Positions 41,773-49,610 of a stretch of DNA of 64,000 bases are shown here, piece by piece (the stretch's first letter is position 1; each line of letters begins with the position of its first letter). The notes under the pieces were generated by a model that made no database searches, was not told where the DNA came from, and saw only the letters and a program-made list of their open reading frames with translations. Both the position numbers and the translations under genes were made by a program. Source of the stretch: JALYNX01 sp963780755 (lineage in GTDB: Bacteria > Actinomycetota > Acidimicrobiia > Spongiisociales > ZC4RG35); assembly GCA_963780755.1 (NCBI GenBank), contig CAWACX010000002.1:248001-312000 (forward strand), read 5' to 3'.

Positions 41773-44439
41773 GTGACCGATCAGAGAGGGCCCGACGCCG
41801 AGGCCGAGGAGCGCCTGAGCGCGATCCTGAGTGCGGGCCCTGCCTTGGGCGATGACCCGGAAGCACTGCGCCGGGCCAAAGCCATCGCAGTCTCCAGTCG
41901 GGCCCTGAGCCGATCTGTTGCCCGACACCCCGCCCTTCTCACTGGCAAGGCCGCTGGTGACACCGTGACCATCCAGGTCCACAACGCGCTGGCGGTGATC
42001 GTGGGCGATGACCTCTCCGGGGCCATCGACCTCACCGAAGCGATGGCGGCCTACTCGCGAGCCCTGGATCAGGTCGTCGAAAGCGCTTTGGCCGCAGCCC
42101 GGTCCTCCATCGCAGAACGACACCCGATGGTCGATCGACTCCCCTTTTCGGTGATCGCCATGGGCAAATGGGGCGCCGCCGAGGTGAACTACTCGTCGGA
42201 CATCGACCTGGTCCTGGTCCACGGCGACCTCGCTGACGGGTCGGAGGGCCGGACCGCGGCGTTGGCGCTCGCTGGAAGGCTGGTGGCGATCCTCTCCACC
42301 ACGACACCGGACGGCCCGGCGCTCGAAGTCGACCTCGACCTCCGGCCGGAAGGGGCGATGGGCCCCCTCACCCGCACCCTCGAGAGCTATGGGCGCTACT
42401 ACCGGGAATGGGGCGAAGCTTGGGAGTTGCAGGCCCTGCTCAAGGCAAGGGTGGCCGCAGGGGACCATGACCTGGGACAGGGCTTCATCGACCTCACGAG
42501 GAGCTTGATCTGGGAGCGAGGGCTGGATGTCGAGTCGTTGCGGAGTATCCGACGCATCAAGGAGCAAGTGGAGCAGGGTGCCTCTCCCGCGGACATCAAG
42601 AGGTCCCGGGGTGGGATCCGGGACATCGAGTTTTCTGTCCAGCTCCTGCAACTGGTGCATGGGCGCCTCGACCCCGATCTCAGGGCCCCGGCCACCTTGG
42701 ACGCCCTCGACTCCCTGGCGGCAGCCGGGTTCATCGAGGCCTCCGACCACCAGCACCTGGCCGAGGCCTACCGGTTCCTGCGCAATCTCGAGCATCGGAT
42801 CCAACTCTGGGACCTTCGGCAAACCCACGATCTCCCCGCCGATGCCCTCGCCCGGGAGCGGATCGGCCGCTCCATGGGGTTCGAATCGGAACCGGACCGC
42901 CGGCTCGTGGAGGCCCTCGACCAGGTCCGTTCCGTGGTGCGCGACGTGCACGAGCGCCTCTATTTCCGCCCCATCCTCGATGCCCTGGTCGGTTCGCCTA
43001 GCGCCCGGCTCGGGGTCGAGGAGGCGGCCCTTCGGCTCGGCTCGCTCGGGTTCTCCGACATCGCCGCCGCGCAAAGAGCACTCGAGGAGCTGACCTCCGG
43101 CCTCAGCCGGCGGTCAAGGGCAATGCACCAGATGCTCCCTCTCATGCTCGACTGGCTGTCGATCTCTCCGAATCCTGACCTGGGCCTGGCCCAACTCCGG
43201 ACCATGCTCGCCAACACTTCCGACCACTCGGCATTGGTGACTCTGCTCCAAGTGAACCCACTGGCCGGAGAGCGACTCTGCCTGCTGTTGGGCACCAGCC
43301 GTCTCGTTGGCCAGCTGATCGACCGGATCCCCGAGTTCATTCCGAGACTCGCCGACGATGCCATGCTCGGAGACATTCGTCCCCGGGATGCCGAGATTGC
43401 GCGTCTCACGGGCCTGCTCGACTCCCGGCCCGATCCAGACGTCAAGGTGGGAACCGTGCGGCGATCCTCCCGACGCCGGAAGCTCCGAATCGCGGCACGA
43501 GACATTCTCGGTGAGGCGGCAGTAGCGGAGACTCTCCGCTCGTTGTCGGATAGCGCCGACGCCGCGGTGTCCGGCGCCCTCCACATCGCAACCGGTGGCG
43601 ACCCCAGCGGGTTCTTGGTGGTCGCCATGGGCCGTTGGGGTGGCCTCGAGCTGTCGTATGGCTCCGATCTCGACGTCATGTACGTCTTCGAGTCGGAAGT
43701 AGACCGCGACCGGGCACTCCGTGTCGCTACCGAATTGGGGAGAGTCCTCACCGAGCCCGGTCGACATGGCGAGGCCTACACCCTGGACGCCGAGATCAGG
43801 CCCGAGGGACGCAAGGGGCCACTCGCCCGGTCGATCGAGAGTTATCGCCGGTATTACGACGACTGGGTCGAGCCGTGGGAGATACTCGCCCTGGTCCGCG
43901 CCCGGCCGGTCGCGGGCGACGATGGACTTTCGGAGTCCTTCACCGCGCTCGTCGAAGAGGTGGTGTGGGGTGTGCCGGTGACCGAGGAGTCGGTGCGCTC
44001 GATCCGCGACATCAAGGCCCGGGTCGAGAATGAGCGCATCCCCTCCGGGGAGGACCCGGACTTCCACCTCAAATTGGGAAGGGGCAGCCTGAGCGACATC
44101 GAGTTCCTCACACAACTCATGCAGTTGCGTCACGGAAGCGAGCACGAATCGCTCCGGGTCCCGGGAACCCTCGACGCTCTCGCCGCCCTGCGCGCCGAGG
44201 ACCTGCTGACGAGGGACGAGGCTGACACCCTGATCGAGTCCTACCTGTTCTGCACCCGGGTCCGCCTCCGGCTCCATCTTCAGGCGGGAAGCGCCTCAGA
44301 CTCCCTCCCGACCGATCCGGACGAGTTGGTGCGCCTGGCGACGTCACTCGGGCTCTCTCGGGCCGCCGAGCTCCGGGATCGCTACCGGAGGGTCACCCGG
44401 AGGGCGAGACAGGTGTTCGAGCAGAGGTTCTACGAGTGA
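41773..44439 (+). CDS. glnE: Bifunctional glutamine synthetase adenylyltransferase/deadenylylase
   Basis: An 888-residue enzyme that adenylylates and deadenylylates glutamine synthetase to set nitrogen assimilation. It has two nucleotidyltransferase domains: NYSSDIDLVLVHGDL near residue 140 (deadenylylase half) and SYGSDLDVMYVFES near residue 630 (adenylylase half), each followed by a helical GlnE domain with GGIRDIEFSVQLLQL and GSLSDIEFLTQLMQL. The frame is open 60 nt upstream, but GTG 41773 fits the leaderless promoter and the family N-terminus. Confidence 0.95.
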   Translation: MTDQRGPDAEAEERLSAILSAGPALGDDPEALRRAKAIAVSSRALSRSVARHPALLTGKAAGDTVTIQVHNALAVIVGDDLSGAIDLTEAMAAYSRALDQVVESALAAARSSIAERHPMVDRLPFSVIAMGKWGAAEVNYSSDIDLVLVHGDLADGSEGRTAALALAGRLVAILSTTTPDGPALEVDLDLRPEGAMGPLTRTLESYGRYYREWGEAWELQALLKARVAAGDHDLGQGFIDLTRSLIWERGLDVESLRSIRRIKEQVEQGASPADIKRSRGGIRDIEFSVQLLQLVHGRLDPDLRAPATLDALDSLAAAGFIEASDHQHLAEAYRFLRNLEHRIQLWDLRQTHDLPADALARERIGRSMGFESEPDRRLVEALDQVRSVVRDVHERLYFRPILDALVGSPSARLGVEEAALRLGSLGFSDIAAAQRALEELTSGLSRRSRAMHQMLPLMLDWLSISPNPDLGLAQLRTMLANTSDHSALVTLLQVNPLAGERLCLLLGTSRLVGQLIDRIPEFIPRLADDAMLGDIRPRDAEIARLTGLLDSRPDPDVKVGTVRRSSRRRKLRIAARDILGEAAVAETLRSLSDSADAAVSGALHIATGGDPSGFLVVAMGRWGGLELSYGSDLDVMYVFESEVDRDRALRVATELGRVLTEPGRHGEAYTLDAEIRPEGRKGPLARSIESYRRYYDDWVEPWEILALVRARPVAGDDGLSESFTALVEEVVWGVPVTEESVRSIRDIKARVENERIPSGEDPDFHLKLGRGSLSDIEFLTQLMQLRHGSEHESLRVPGTLDALAALRAEDLLTRDEADTLIESYLFCTRVRLRLHLQAGSASDSLPTDPDELVRLATSLGLSRAAELRDRYRRVTRRARQVFEQRFYE

Positions 44440-44443
44440 CCGG

Positions 44444-44449
44444 TAGCCT
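44444..44449 (+). promoter_or_regulatory. -10 box of the M20 amidohydrolase gene
   Basis: TAGCCT, 6 nt before ATG 44456. Confidence 0.5.
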
Positions 44450-44455
44450 GCTGTC

Positions 44456-45610
44456 ATGAGCCTGCCCGGTGAGATAGGCGGGCTGGTGAGAGAAGTGACC
44501 CCACAGGCGGTGGAACTGCGTCGCCTTCTTCACCGGCACCCCGAGCCCTCACATCAGGAACACCAGACCACGGCGCTCATCGCCGCCTCTCTCGCCGAGA
44601 ACGGGGTGGTCTTCCACGAGCGAAAGCCGGCAACCGGGCTCTGGCTCGACATCGGGAGCGAGCCCGCCATCGCCTATCGAGCAGACCTCGACGCCCTGCC
44701 GATCATCGAGCCGGAAGACAACGTCCCGGTGTCGCTCAACCCGGGCTGGATGCATGCGTGCGGCCACGACGCCCACGCCGCGATCGCATTCGGGGTCGCA
44801 GTCGTGCTCACCCGACTCGAGGCCGACGGGTTCCGGGTCCTGTTCCAACCTGCCGAGGAATCATTCCCCGGAGGGGCCACCGACCTGGTCGCTGAGGGCC
44901 TGGTCGACGGGTTGAAGGGGATCATCGCTTTTCACGTCGACCCCTCGCTCGCGGTGGGCCGGGTCGGGGCCCGGGTGGGGCCGATCACGGCAAGCGCAGA
45001 CAAGCTGAGCATCGTGCTCGAAGGCCCCGGAGGCCACACCGCACGCCCCCACCAAACGGTCGACCTCATCGCCGATGCCGCCCGTGTCATTCACGAGTTG
45101 CCGACGGCCATGCGCCGCACCGTGGACCCCCGTAGCCCGTTCATCATCGCCTTCGGCTCGATCCATGGGGGTGAGGCGGGCAACGTGATCCCGACCCGGA
45201 TCACCCTCGAGGGCACCGTTCGGACATTGGACAGCTCGCTTTGGGGTGCCCTTCCCGGGCTGATCGACGAGGCGCTGGGATCGCTGCTCGCGGTGTCGGG
45301 TGCCGGCTACACCCTGCGCTACTCGCAGGCGATCCCTCCCGTGATCAACGACGGCGCCGTGGTCGAGGCCGCGACCGGGGCCCTGGTCGAGGGCCTGGGG
45401 GCGGACGTCGTCGTTCCCGTGGAGGCGAGCATGGGCGGAGAGGACTTCTCCAACTACCTGGAGCGCGTACCGGGCGCCTTGTTCCGGCTGGGCTCCGGAG
45501 GTTTTGTCGGAGACCTGCACTCACCCGCGTTTCGCCTCGACGAGGCTGCGATCGGTTTCGGGATCGAGGCCGCGGTCACCGCCCTGCTCGCGCTCCAGTC
45601 CACTCTCTGA
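44456..45610 (+). CDS. M20-family amidohydrolase
   Basis: A 384-residue metallo-amidohydrolase of the M20D type (N-acyl amino acid or hippurate hydrolase-like). Metal motifs are MHACGHDAHAAIAFG, FQPAEESFPGGA (catalytic Glu pair) and SMGGEDFSNYLERVPGALF near the C-terminus. The dimerization domain lies in the middle (VLEGPGGHTARPHQTVDLI). Substrate is open: acyl-amino acids, indole-3-acetyl conjugates and hippurate are all known for relatives. A leaderless start is supported by the -10 box. Confidence 0.9.
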   Translation: MSLPGEIGGLVREVTPQAVELRRLLHRHPEPSHQEHQTTALIAASLAENGVVFHERKPATGLWLDIGSEPAIAYRADLDALPIIEPEDNVPVSLNPGWMHACGHDAHAAIAFGVAVVLTRLEADGFRVLFQPAEESFPGGATDLVAEGLVDGLKGIIAFHVDPSLAVGRVGARVGPITASADKLSIVLEGPGGHTARPHQTVDLIADAARVIHELPTAMRRTVDPRSPFIIAFGSIHGGEAGNVIPTRITLEGTVRTLDSSLWGALPGLIDEALGSLLAVSGAGYTLRYSQAIPPVINDGAVVEAATGALVEGLGADVVVPVEASMGGEDFSNYLERVPGALFRLGSGGFVGDLHSPAFRLDEAAIGFGIEAAVTALLALQSTL

Positions 45611-45645
45611 GGATCAGGGCGCGGAAGTACCATCCTGGCGCGGCG

Positions 45646-46380
45646 ATGAAGCCCGACTTCGAACCCGGCGACGCCCCGAGTGGGTACGAGCCCCACATCG
45701 GGGAGACGAGGCAGTACTGGCGCGACATCATCCTCGGTGTCAACGACGGCCTGGTCTCCGTGTTCCTGCTGGTGGTCGGGGTGGTCGGTGGAGGGCTCGA
45801 CACCGATGAAGTGCTGCTCACCGCCCTCGCCGCTGCCCTTGCCGGAGCGGTGTCGATGGCGGCCGGCGAGTACCTGGCTACGAAGTCCCAGGACGAGGTG
45901 CTCGAAGCCGAGCTCGCGTTGGAGCGGGTGCACATCAAGGACTACCGCTCGACAGAAGTCGGGCAACTGCGGGAGATGTTCTCGGAGATGGGCATCGCCG
46001 ACGAGGACCTGGACGACGTGGTCGGAGCCTTCGCCAAATCGGACGAAGCGATGTTGAACGCGATGAAGGCCCTGGAGTTCGGGCACGTCGAGTCGGAGCG
46101 ACGGTCCCCGATCCGGGCCATGCTCGCCTCGGGAGTCCTGTTCCTGGTCGGTTCCCTCCCTTCCATCATCCCGTTCATGGTGTTCGAATCGACCACCGTC
46201 GCCCTGGCCTGGGCGACGGTGCTGTCCCTCACCGGGCTCTTCATCGTGGGAGTGGTCAAGGCCCGGGTCACCAAGAACAGCTGGATCCGCTCCGGGTTGG
46301 AGAACGTCGCCATCGCCGGGGTCGGCGGCCTTGCTGCCTGGCTGATCGGGGACGCAATCGGGGCCGCCATGACCGGCTAG
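45646..46380 (+). CDS. VIT1/CCC1-family metal transporter
   Basis: A 244-residue membrane protein of the vacuolar iron transporter family, which moves Fe2+ or Mn2+ out of the cytoplasm. Helix 1 has GVNDGLVSVFLLVVGVVGG and helix 2 AGAVSMAAGEYLATKSQDE with the conserved Met and Glu. The cytoplasmic helices (residues ~85-145, Glu-rich: VLEAELALERVHIKDYR) form the metal-binding part. Three further helices complete the five-helix fold. ATG 45646 gives a normal length. A hairpin element lies just after the stop. Confidence 0.88.
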   Translation: MKPDFEPGDAPSGYEPHIGETRQYWRDIILGVNDGLVSVFLLVVGVVGGGLDTDEVLLTALAAALAGAVSMAAGEYLATKSQDEVLEAELALERVHIKDYRSTEVGQLREMFSEMGIADEDLDDVVGAFAKSDEAMLNAMKALEFGHVESERRSPIRAMLASGVLFLVGSLPSIIPFMVFESTTVALAWATVLSLTGLFIVGVVKARVTKNSWIRSGLENVAIAGVGGLAAWLIGDAIGAAMTG

Positions 46381-46387
46381 CCCCTCT

Positions 46388-46436
46388 GAAATTGAGACCG
46401 TAAGGACTGCATATGAGCCTTTTTCGTCTCAATTTC
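46388..46436. repeat. 49-nt nested-hairpin element (copy B)
   Basis: GAAATTGAGAC (46388-46398) and GTCTCAATTTC (46426-46436) are perfect 11-bp arms. Pairing continues outside with CCCCTCT (46381-46387) against AGAAGGGG (46438-46445), bulges allowed. The inner stem is AAGG-CT / AG-CCTT with a 7-nt loop. Probable terminator after the VIT1 gene; see copies A and C. Confidence 0.7.
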
Positions 46437-46469
46437 GAGAAGGGGGACGACGCTCAGCACGCGTCGCGC

Positions 46470-46498
46470 TTGCAATAGTTAGCAGCTTGCTGTATGCT
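46470..46498 (+). promoter_or_regulatory. Promoter of the XRE/HbhA-like operon
   Basis: TTGCAA (46470-46475), 17-bp spacer, TATGCT (46493-46498), then 8 nt to GTG 46507. The spacer holds CAGC-TT-GCTG, a small inverted repeat that may be the XRE operator. Confidence 0.6.
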
Positions 46499-46506
46499 TC
46501 CGACAA

Positions 46507-46878
46507 GTGAACGAGAGCAAGCACACCGACCTCGGTGAGTTCATCCGACAGCAGAGAGAACGGGCCAACCTTTCTCTCCGCCGCCTCGCTGACTCGGCAG
46601 GGATCTCCAATCCCTACCTGAGCCAGATCGAGCGAGGGATCCGCAAGCCGTCGGCTGAGATCCTGAGCCGGATCTCCCGTGCGCTCGAGATATCGGCGAA
46701 CTCCTTGTACTCCAAGGCAGGCCTGATGGACGAAGACGTCCAGACGTCGAGTGTCTTCGAGGCAATCGAGGATGACGAAAAGCTGAGCTCGGCTCACAAG
46801 AAAGTGCTGATGGACATGTACCGGGCGTTGGCCGAGGCCAACGGATCGGTCACCAAACAGGAAACCAAGAAGGAGTAA
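46507..46878 (+). CDS. XRE-family regulator (Rv0474-like)
   Basis: A 123-residue protein with an N-terminal helix-turn-helix (residues ~10-65): LGEFIRQQRERANLSLRRLA, then DSAGISNPYLSQIERGIRKP. The C-terminal half is acidic and helical. Sequence and position match mycobacterial Rv0474, which precedes hbhA. The start is GTG 46507, with a promoter 8 nt upstream, so the transcript is nearly leaderless. The stop is 4 nt before the next ATG. Confidence 0.85.
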   Translation: MNESKHTDLGEFIRQQRERANLSLRRLADSAGISNPYLSQIERGIRKPSAEILSRISRALEISANSLYSKAGLMDEDVQTSSVFEAIEDDEKLSSAHKKVLMDMYRALAEANGSVTKQETKKE

Positions 46879-46882
46879 GACA

Positions 46883-47377
46883 ATGCAGGCAAAGAGCGTT
46901 CTCTACGCATCCGTTGGAGCCCCGGTCGTCGCCGCCCGCAAGGTGGGCGAGCGAGTGATCGTTCTCCGCACCAAGCTCACCGATGGCGCCACCGAGTACA
47001 GCAAGGTCGCCGAGAAGGCGATCGATGGCTGGGCGGTCGAGGGCCAGAAGGTCGTCACCCGGATCAGCGACGGCAAGGTCGTCGACGAGATCACCGCGAA
47101 GGTCGATCTCGACGGTGCCAAGGAGCAGGTCAGCAAGCTTCGTGACCAGCTCGAGGACATGCTGGCCACATGGCGTCAGTCGTTCCGTCCCGAGAAGGCT
47201 GCCGACAAGGCCGCCGAGGTGAAGGACGCCGCGAGCGCCTCCGCCAAGAAGCCGGCTTCGAAGCCGGCCGCCAAGAGCACACCCAAGGCTTCTGCTGCCA
47301 AGACCACCAGGTCCTCGGCTGCGAAGACGAGCTCGGCGAAGTCCGAGTCGACCACATCGGCCGACAAGGCTTCCTGA
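46883..47377 (+). CDS. HbhA-like/phasin-like coiled-coil protein with Lys-Ala-rich tail
   Basis: A 164-residue protein with an N-terminal helical region (residues ~1-110: SVGAPVVAARKVGERVIVL, YSKVAEKAIDGWAVEG, KEQVSKLRDQLEDMLATWRQ) and a C-terminal Lys/Ala/Ser/Thr-rich tail (KKPASKPAAKSTPKASAAK). This layout matches HbhA of mycobacteria (heparin-binding, lipid-droplet-linked) and Rhodococcus lipid-droplet proteins. Synteny with the XRE gene supports it. The tail is less lysine-rich than that of HbhA. A strong AAGGAG site precedes ATG 46883; a GC hairpin terminator follows. Confidence 0.7.
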   Translation: MQAKSVLYASVGAPVVAARKVGERVIVLRTKLTDGATEYSKVAEKAIDGWAVEGQKVVTRISDGKVVDEITAKVDLDGAKEQVSKLRDQLEDMLATWRQSFRPEKAADKAAEVKDAASASAKKPASKPAAKSTPKASAAKTTRSSAAKTSSAKSESTTSADKAS

Positions 47378-47396
47378 GCTCACTCCTCCTCACACC

Positions 47397-47427
47397 GACT
47401 GCAGGGGCCCTTCGGGGCCCCTCAGTC
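47397..47427 (+). terminator. Strong GC hairpin terminator
   Basis: Arms GACTG (47397-47401), bulged C, AGGGGCCC (47403-47410), loop TTCG, GGGCCCCT (47415-47422), CAGTC (47423-47427). The 13-bp stem with a tetraloop is followed by ATTTCC. It ends the XRE/HbhA-like operon. Confidence 0.85.
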
Positions 47428-47440
47428 ATTTCCGGCCCGA

Positions 47441-47866
47441 TCACAGGGTCGGCTTGATCTCCTTCGAGGCCTCGATCCATCCGTCGACCATCGCCTCGGT
47501 CGGAAGGCGCCTCACCACCCGCGCCTGGCCATTGAGGCCGATGATCTTGGCGAGGAGTGCGGTGGGATTGCGGCGGCGCAGGTCGCGCAACGTGTCCACC
47601 CCGGCCGCCACCAACAGCTCGGCGTACTCGGCCCCGACGCCTCTCACCCGGAGCAGGTCGGAATGATTGACCCACTGCTGGAGGTCCTTCGGGTCGATCC
47701 CGAGAGATGCCGCCAGATCTCCCCGGTCCTTCCGGTTCGCCGCGGACTCGAGCAGGCCCTTGCTCGTCCTGATGCCCGCCTTGCGCAGCTTGGTTGCTTC
47801 CTTGAGACCGATACCCGCCACCTGATCGATCCGAGCCATCAATCCCTTCTCCGCTCCGCTGGACAC
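47441..47866 (-). CDS. DUF4332 helix-hairpin-helix protein
   Basis: A 141-residue protein with two helix-hairpin-helix repeats: VAGIGLKEATKLRKAGIRTS (residues ~16-36) and LRVRGVGAEYAELLVAAGVD (residues ~73-92), the DUF4332 pattern. HhH motifs usually contact nucleic acid backbone, but the family function is unknown. The GTG at 47866 and an internal ATG at 47839 are both possible starts. A TATAGA -10 box at 47882-47887 gives a short leader and supports the longer form. Confidence 0.78.
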   Translation of the reverse strand: MSSGAEKGLMARIDQVAGIGLKEATKLRKAGIRTSKGLLESAANRKDRGDLAASLGIDPKDLQQWVNHSDLLRVRGVGAEYAELLVAAGVDTLRDLRRRNPTALLAKIIGLNGQARVVRRLPTEAMVDGWIEASKEIKPTL

Positions 47867-47903
47867 CGAGATCGGCGCCGACTCTATACCGCGGGCGAAA
47901 GCC

Positions 47904-48500
47904 TCATGCCGGGTGTTTGGGCCTCATCTCGACCACGTCGACTTCGGTGTCGACGTCCCGGGGCGCCAGGTCGGAAAACCAGACCTCGTTGACCCACTCC
48001 GGATGGGCCTGCCACAAGCGACTTGCCCCCTCATCGCCTTCGAGAGACATCAGGCGCGGCCACAACGCACGATCGACGAGGACGGGGTTGCCCGACGAGT
48101 AGCGGTACTTGGGGACAGTTACTTGGCGACCCGACCGGGCGTGTGACGCCATCATCTCCTCCACCACCTCCGCCGATACCCCGGGTTGATCACCGATCAC
48201 GATCAGGGCGCGATCGCATCTCGAGAGCCGGTTCAGGGCATCGAGACCGACTCGGATCGACGACGCAATCCCTTCCTCCCACTCCGGATTCTCGACGACG
48301 CCGGCATCGCCGAGATCGGTCTTCTCGAGGATCAGCTCCGACTGGTGGCCGACCACAACCCAGATCTCATCGACAGCGAACTCAGAGGTGCGAGCCACGA
48401 CATGGCCCAGCAGGTTGGTGTCACCCCACGGCTCGAGCTGTTTGGGCCGACCCAGGCGCCTCGAACCACCGGCGGCGAGGATCACGGCGGCGGTCGACAT
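47904..48500 (-). CDS. MocA-like molybdenum cofactor nucleotidyltransferase
   Basis: A 198-residue GT-A-like nucleotidyltransferase. The nucleotide-binding start is VILAAGGSRRLGRPKQLEPW, then VVVGHQSEL, VIGDQPGVSAEVVEEM and RYSSGNPVLVDRALWP. These are the features of MocA/MobA-related enzymes that add cytidine to molybdopterin. Adjacency to XdhC-type genes supports a role in maturing a molybdenum hydroxylase not encoded in this window. ATG 48500 has a TAGGTT box 7 nt upstream, so it can be expressed independently of xdhC. Confidence 0.85.
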   Translation of the reverse strand: MSTAAVILAAGGSRRLGRPKQLEPWGDTNLLGHVVARTSEFAVDEIWVVVGHQSELILEKTDLGDAGVVENPEWEEGIASSIRVGLDALNRLSRCDRALIVIGDQPGVSAEVVEEMMASHARSGRQVTVPKYRYSSGNPVLVDRALWPRLMSLEGDEGASRLWQAHPEWVNEVWFSDLAPRDVDTEVDVVEMRPKHPA

Positions 48501-48507
48501 CCCGTGG

Positions 48508-48513
48508 AACCTA
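48508..48513 (-). promoter_or_regulatory. -10 box of the MocA-like gene
   Basis: TAGGTT on the minus strand, 7 nt before ATG 48500, just downstream of the XdhC-type stop. Confidence 0.5.
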
Positions 48514-48517
48514 GTGG

Positions 48518-49276
48518 TCAGAGCCTGGTCGGCTTGCCCGCGAGCGCCAGAGGCTGGTCGCTGAGATAGCGCACCGAGATCATCTCGGCCAGGATCGCCA
48601 CCGCCGTCTCGCCTGCGGTGCGGGAGCCGATGTCGATCCCGATGGGCCCGTGGATCCGGTCGACCTGATCGGGAGTGAACCCGGCGGCCAGCAGGCGCTC
48701 CCGCCTCTTGGCTGTCGTCTTCGACGATCCCATCGCCCCGATGTAGCGCGCCGGCGAGGGAAGGACGATGGGCCATAGCGGGTCTTCGAAGCGTCGGTCA
48801 TGGGTGAGCACGACCACGAAAGTCCTCTCGTCGAAGGAGCCGGCGTCAGTGACTTCACCTGGCCAGCCGACCCTTGTCTCTTCGGCCTCGGGGAATCTGT
48901 CGGCGGTGACGAACGCAGGCCGGGGATCGGCTACCACCGTGCTGAACCCGAGCAGGGAGGCGTGGCGGACCAACTCCTGTGCGATGTGGACCGCCCCGAA
49001 AACGAAGAGCCGGGGGCGCGGCGAAAGCACCTCGAAGAACACTTCGGCATCCCCATAGTCGAGGGTCACGCTTTGCTCACGGTCCATGAGGGCGATGGCG
49101 TCGGAGCGGAGGCTCTCGGCTCGGGCCGGGGGCAACTCCCCGACGATGGTCGATCCCATGCCATCGAGAAGGACCTTCGATCCCGACCCGTCACCCGCGA
49201 GGAACGTGAGCACCACGCCGCGCCGGTCGCTGCCCACCATTTCCTCGACCCCTTCGAGGAGGGGATCGGTCACCAC
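48518..49276 (-). CDS. XdhC/CoxI-family protein, NAD-binding C-terminal part
   Basis: A 252-residue protein with the XdhC Rossmann domain: LFVFGAVHIAQELVRHASLL, VVADPRPAF, FVVVLTHDRRFEDPLW and GPIGIDIGSRTAGETAVAIL. XdhC proteins bind and insert molybdenum cofactor into xanthine-dehydrogenase-type enzymes. The GGCVEND domain is in the separate upstream gene, so the usual single XdhC is split in two here. The 5' end overlaps that gene by 7 nt. Confidence 0.88.
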   Translation of the reverse strand: MVTDPLLEGVEEMVGSDRRGVVLTFLAGDGSGSKVLLDGMGSTIVGELPPARAESLRSDAIALMDREQSVTLDYGDAEVFFEVLSPRPRLFVFGAVHIAQELVRHASLLGFSTVVADPRPAFVTADRFPEAEETRVGWPGEVTDAGSFDERTFVVVLTHDRRFEDPLWPIVLPSPARYIGAMGSSKTTAKRRERLLAAGFTPDQVDRIHGPIGIDIGSRTAGETAVAILAEMISVRYLSDQPLALAGKPTRL

Positions 49277-49578
49277 GGCTCGATGTAGACCTGAATCGTC
49301 CCTCCGCAGGCGAGGCCGACTGCGAATGCGTCATCATCGGCGATCCCGTAGGTCACCAACTCGGGCTGTCCCGTCTCCAAGACCGAAAGCGCCCTGACCA
49401 CCACGTCGTTCTCGACGCAGCCGCCCGACACCGAGCCTTCCATGTCACCGGCCGAGGAGACCAGCATCAAGGACCCCGGGCCCCGCGGGGCCGACCCATA
49501 GGCCTTGACGACGGTTGCCTTGGCCACCTGTTTTCCCTGCTCGGACCAGGTGCGACGGGTTTCCAGAGTCTCGCGCAT
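49270..49578 (-). CDS. XdhC/CoxF-family N-terminal domain protein
   Basis: A 102-residue stand-alone XdhC N-terminal domain: VKAYGSAPRGPGSLMLVSSA, GSVSGGCVENDVVVRAL and VGLACGGTIQVYIEPW. The Cys in GGCVEND is the conserved residue proposed to handle the cofactor or its sulfido ligand. It forms a transcription unit with the C-terminal-domain gene, and probably the two proteins associate. Confidence 0.85.
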   Translation of the reverse strand: MRETLETRRTWSEQGKQVAKATVVKAYGSAPRGPGSLMLVSSAGDMEGSVSGGCVENDVVVRALSVLETGQPELVTYGIADDDAFAVGLACGGTIQVYIEPW

Positions 49579-49610
49579 GAGCAGAGATTACCCGGGGGCA
49601 GGTCGACGGA

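Noticed and set aside
47441..47866. DNA-binding nucleoid role for the DUF4332 protein with the HbhA-like gene
   Set aside because: Only adjacency and HhH motifs support it. The genes are on opposite strands with a terminator between.
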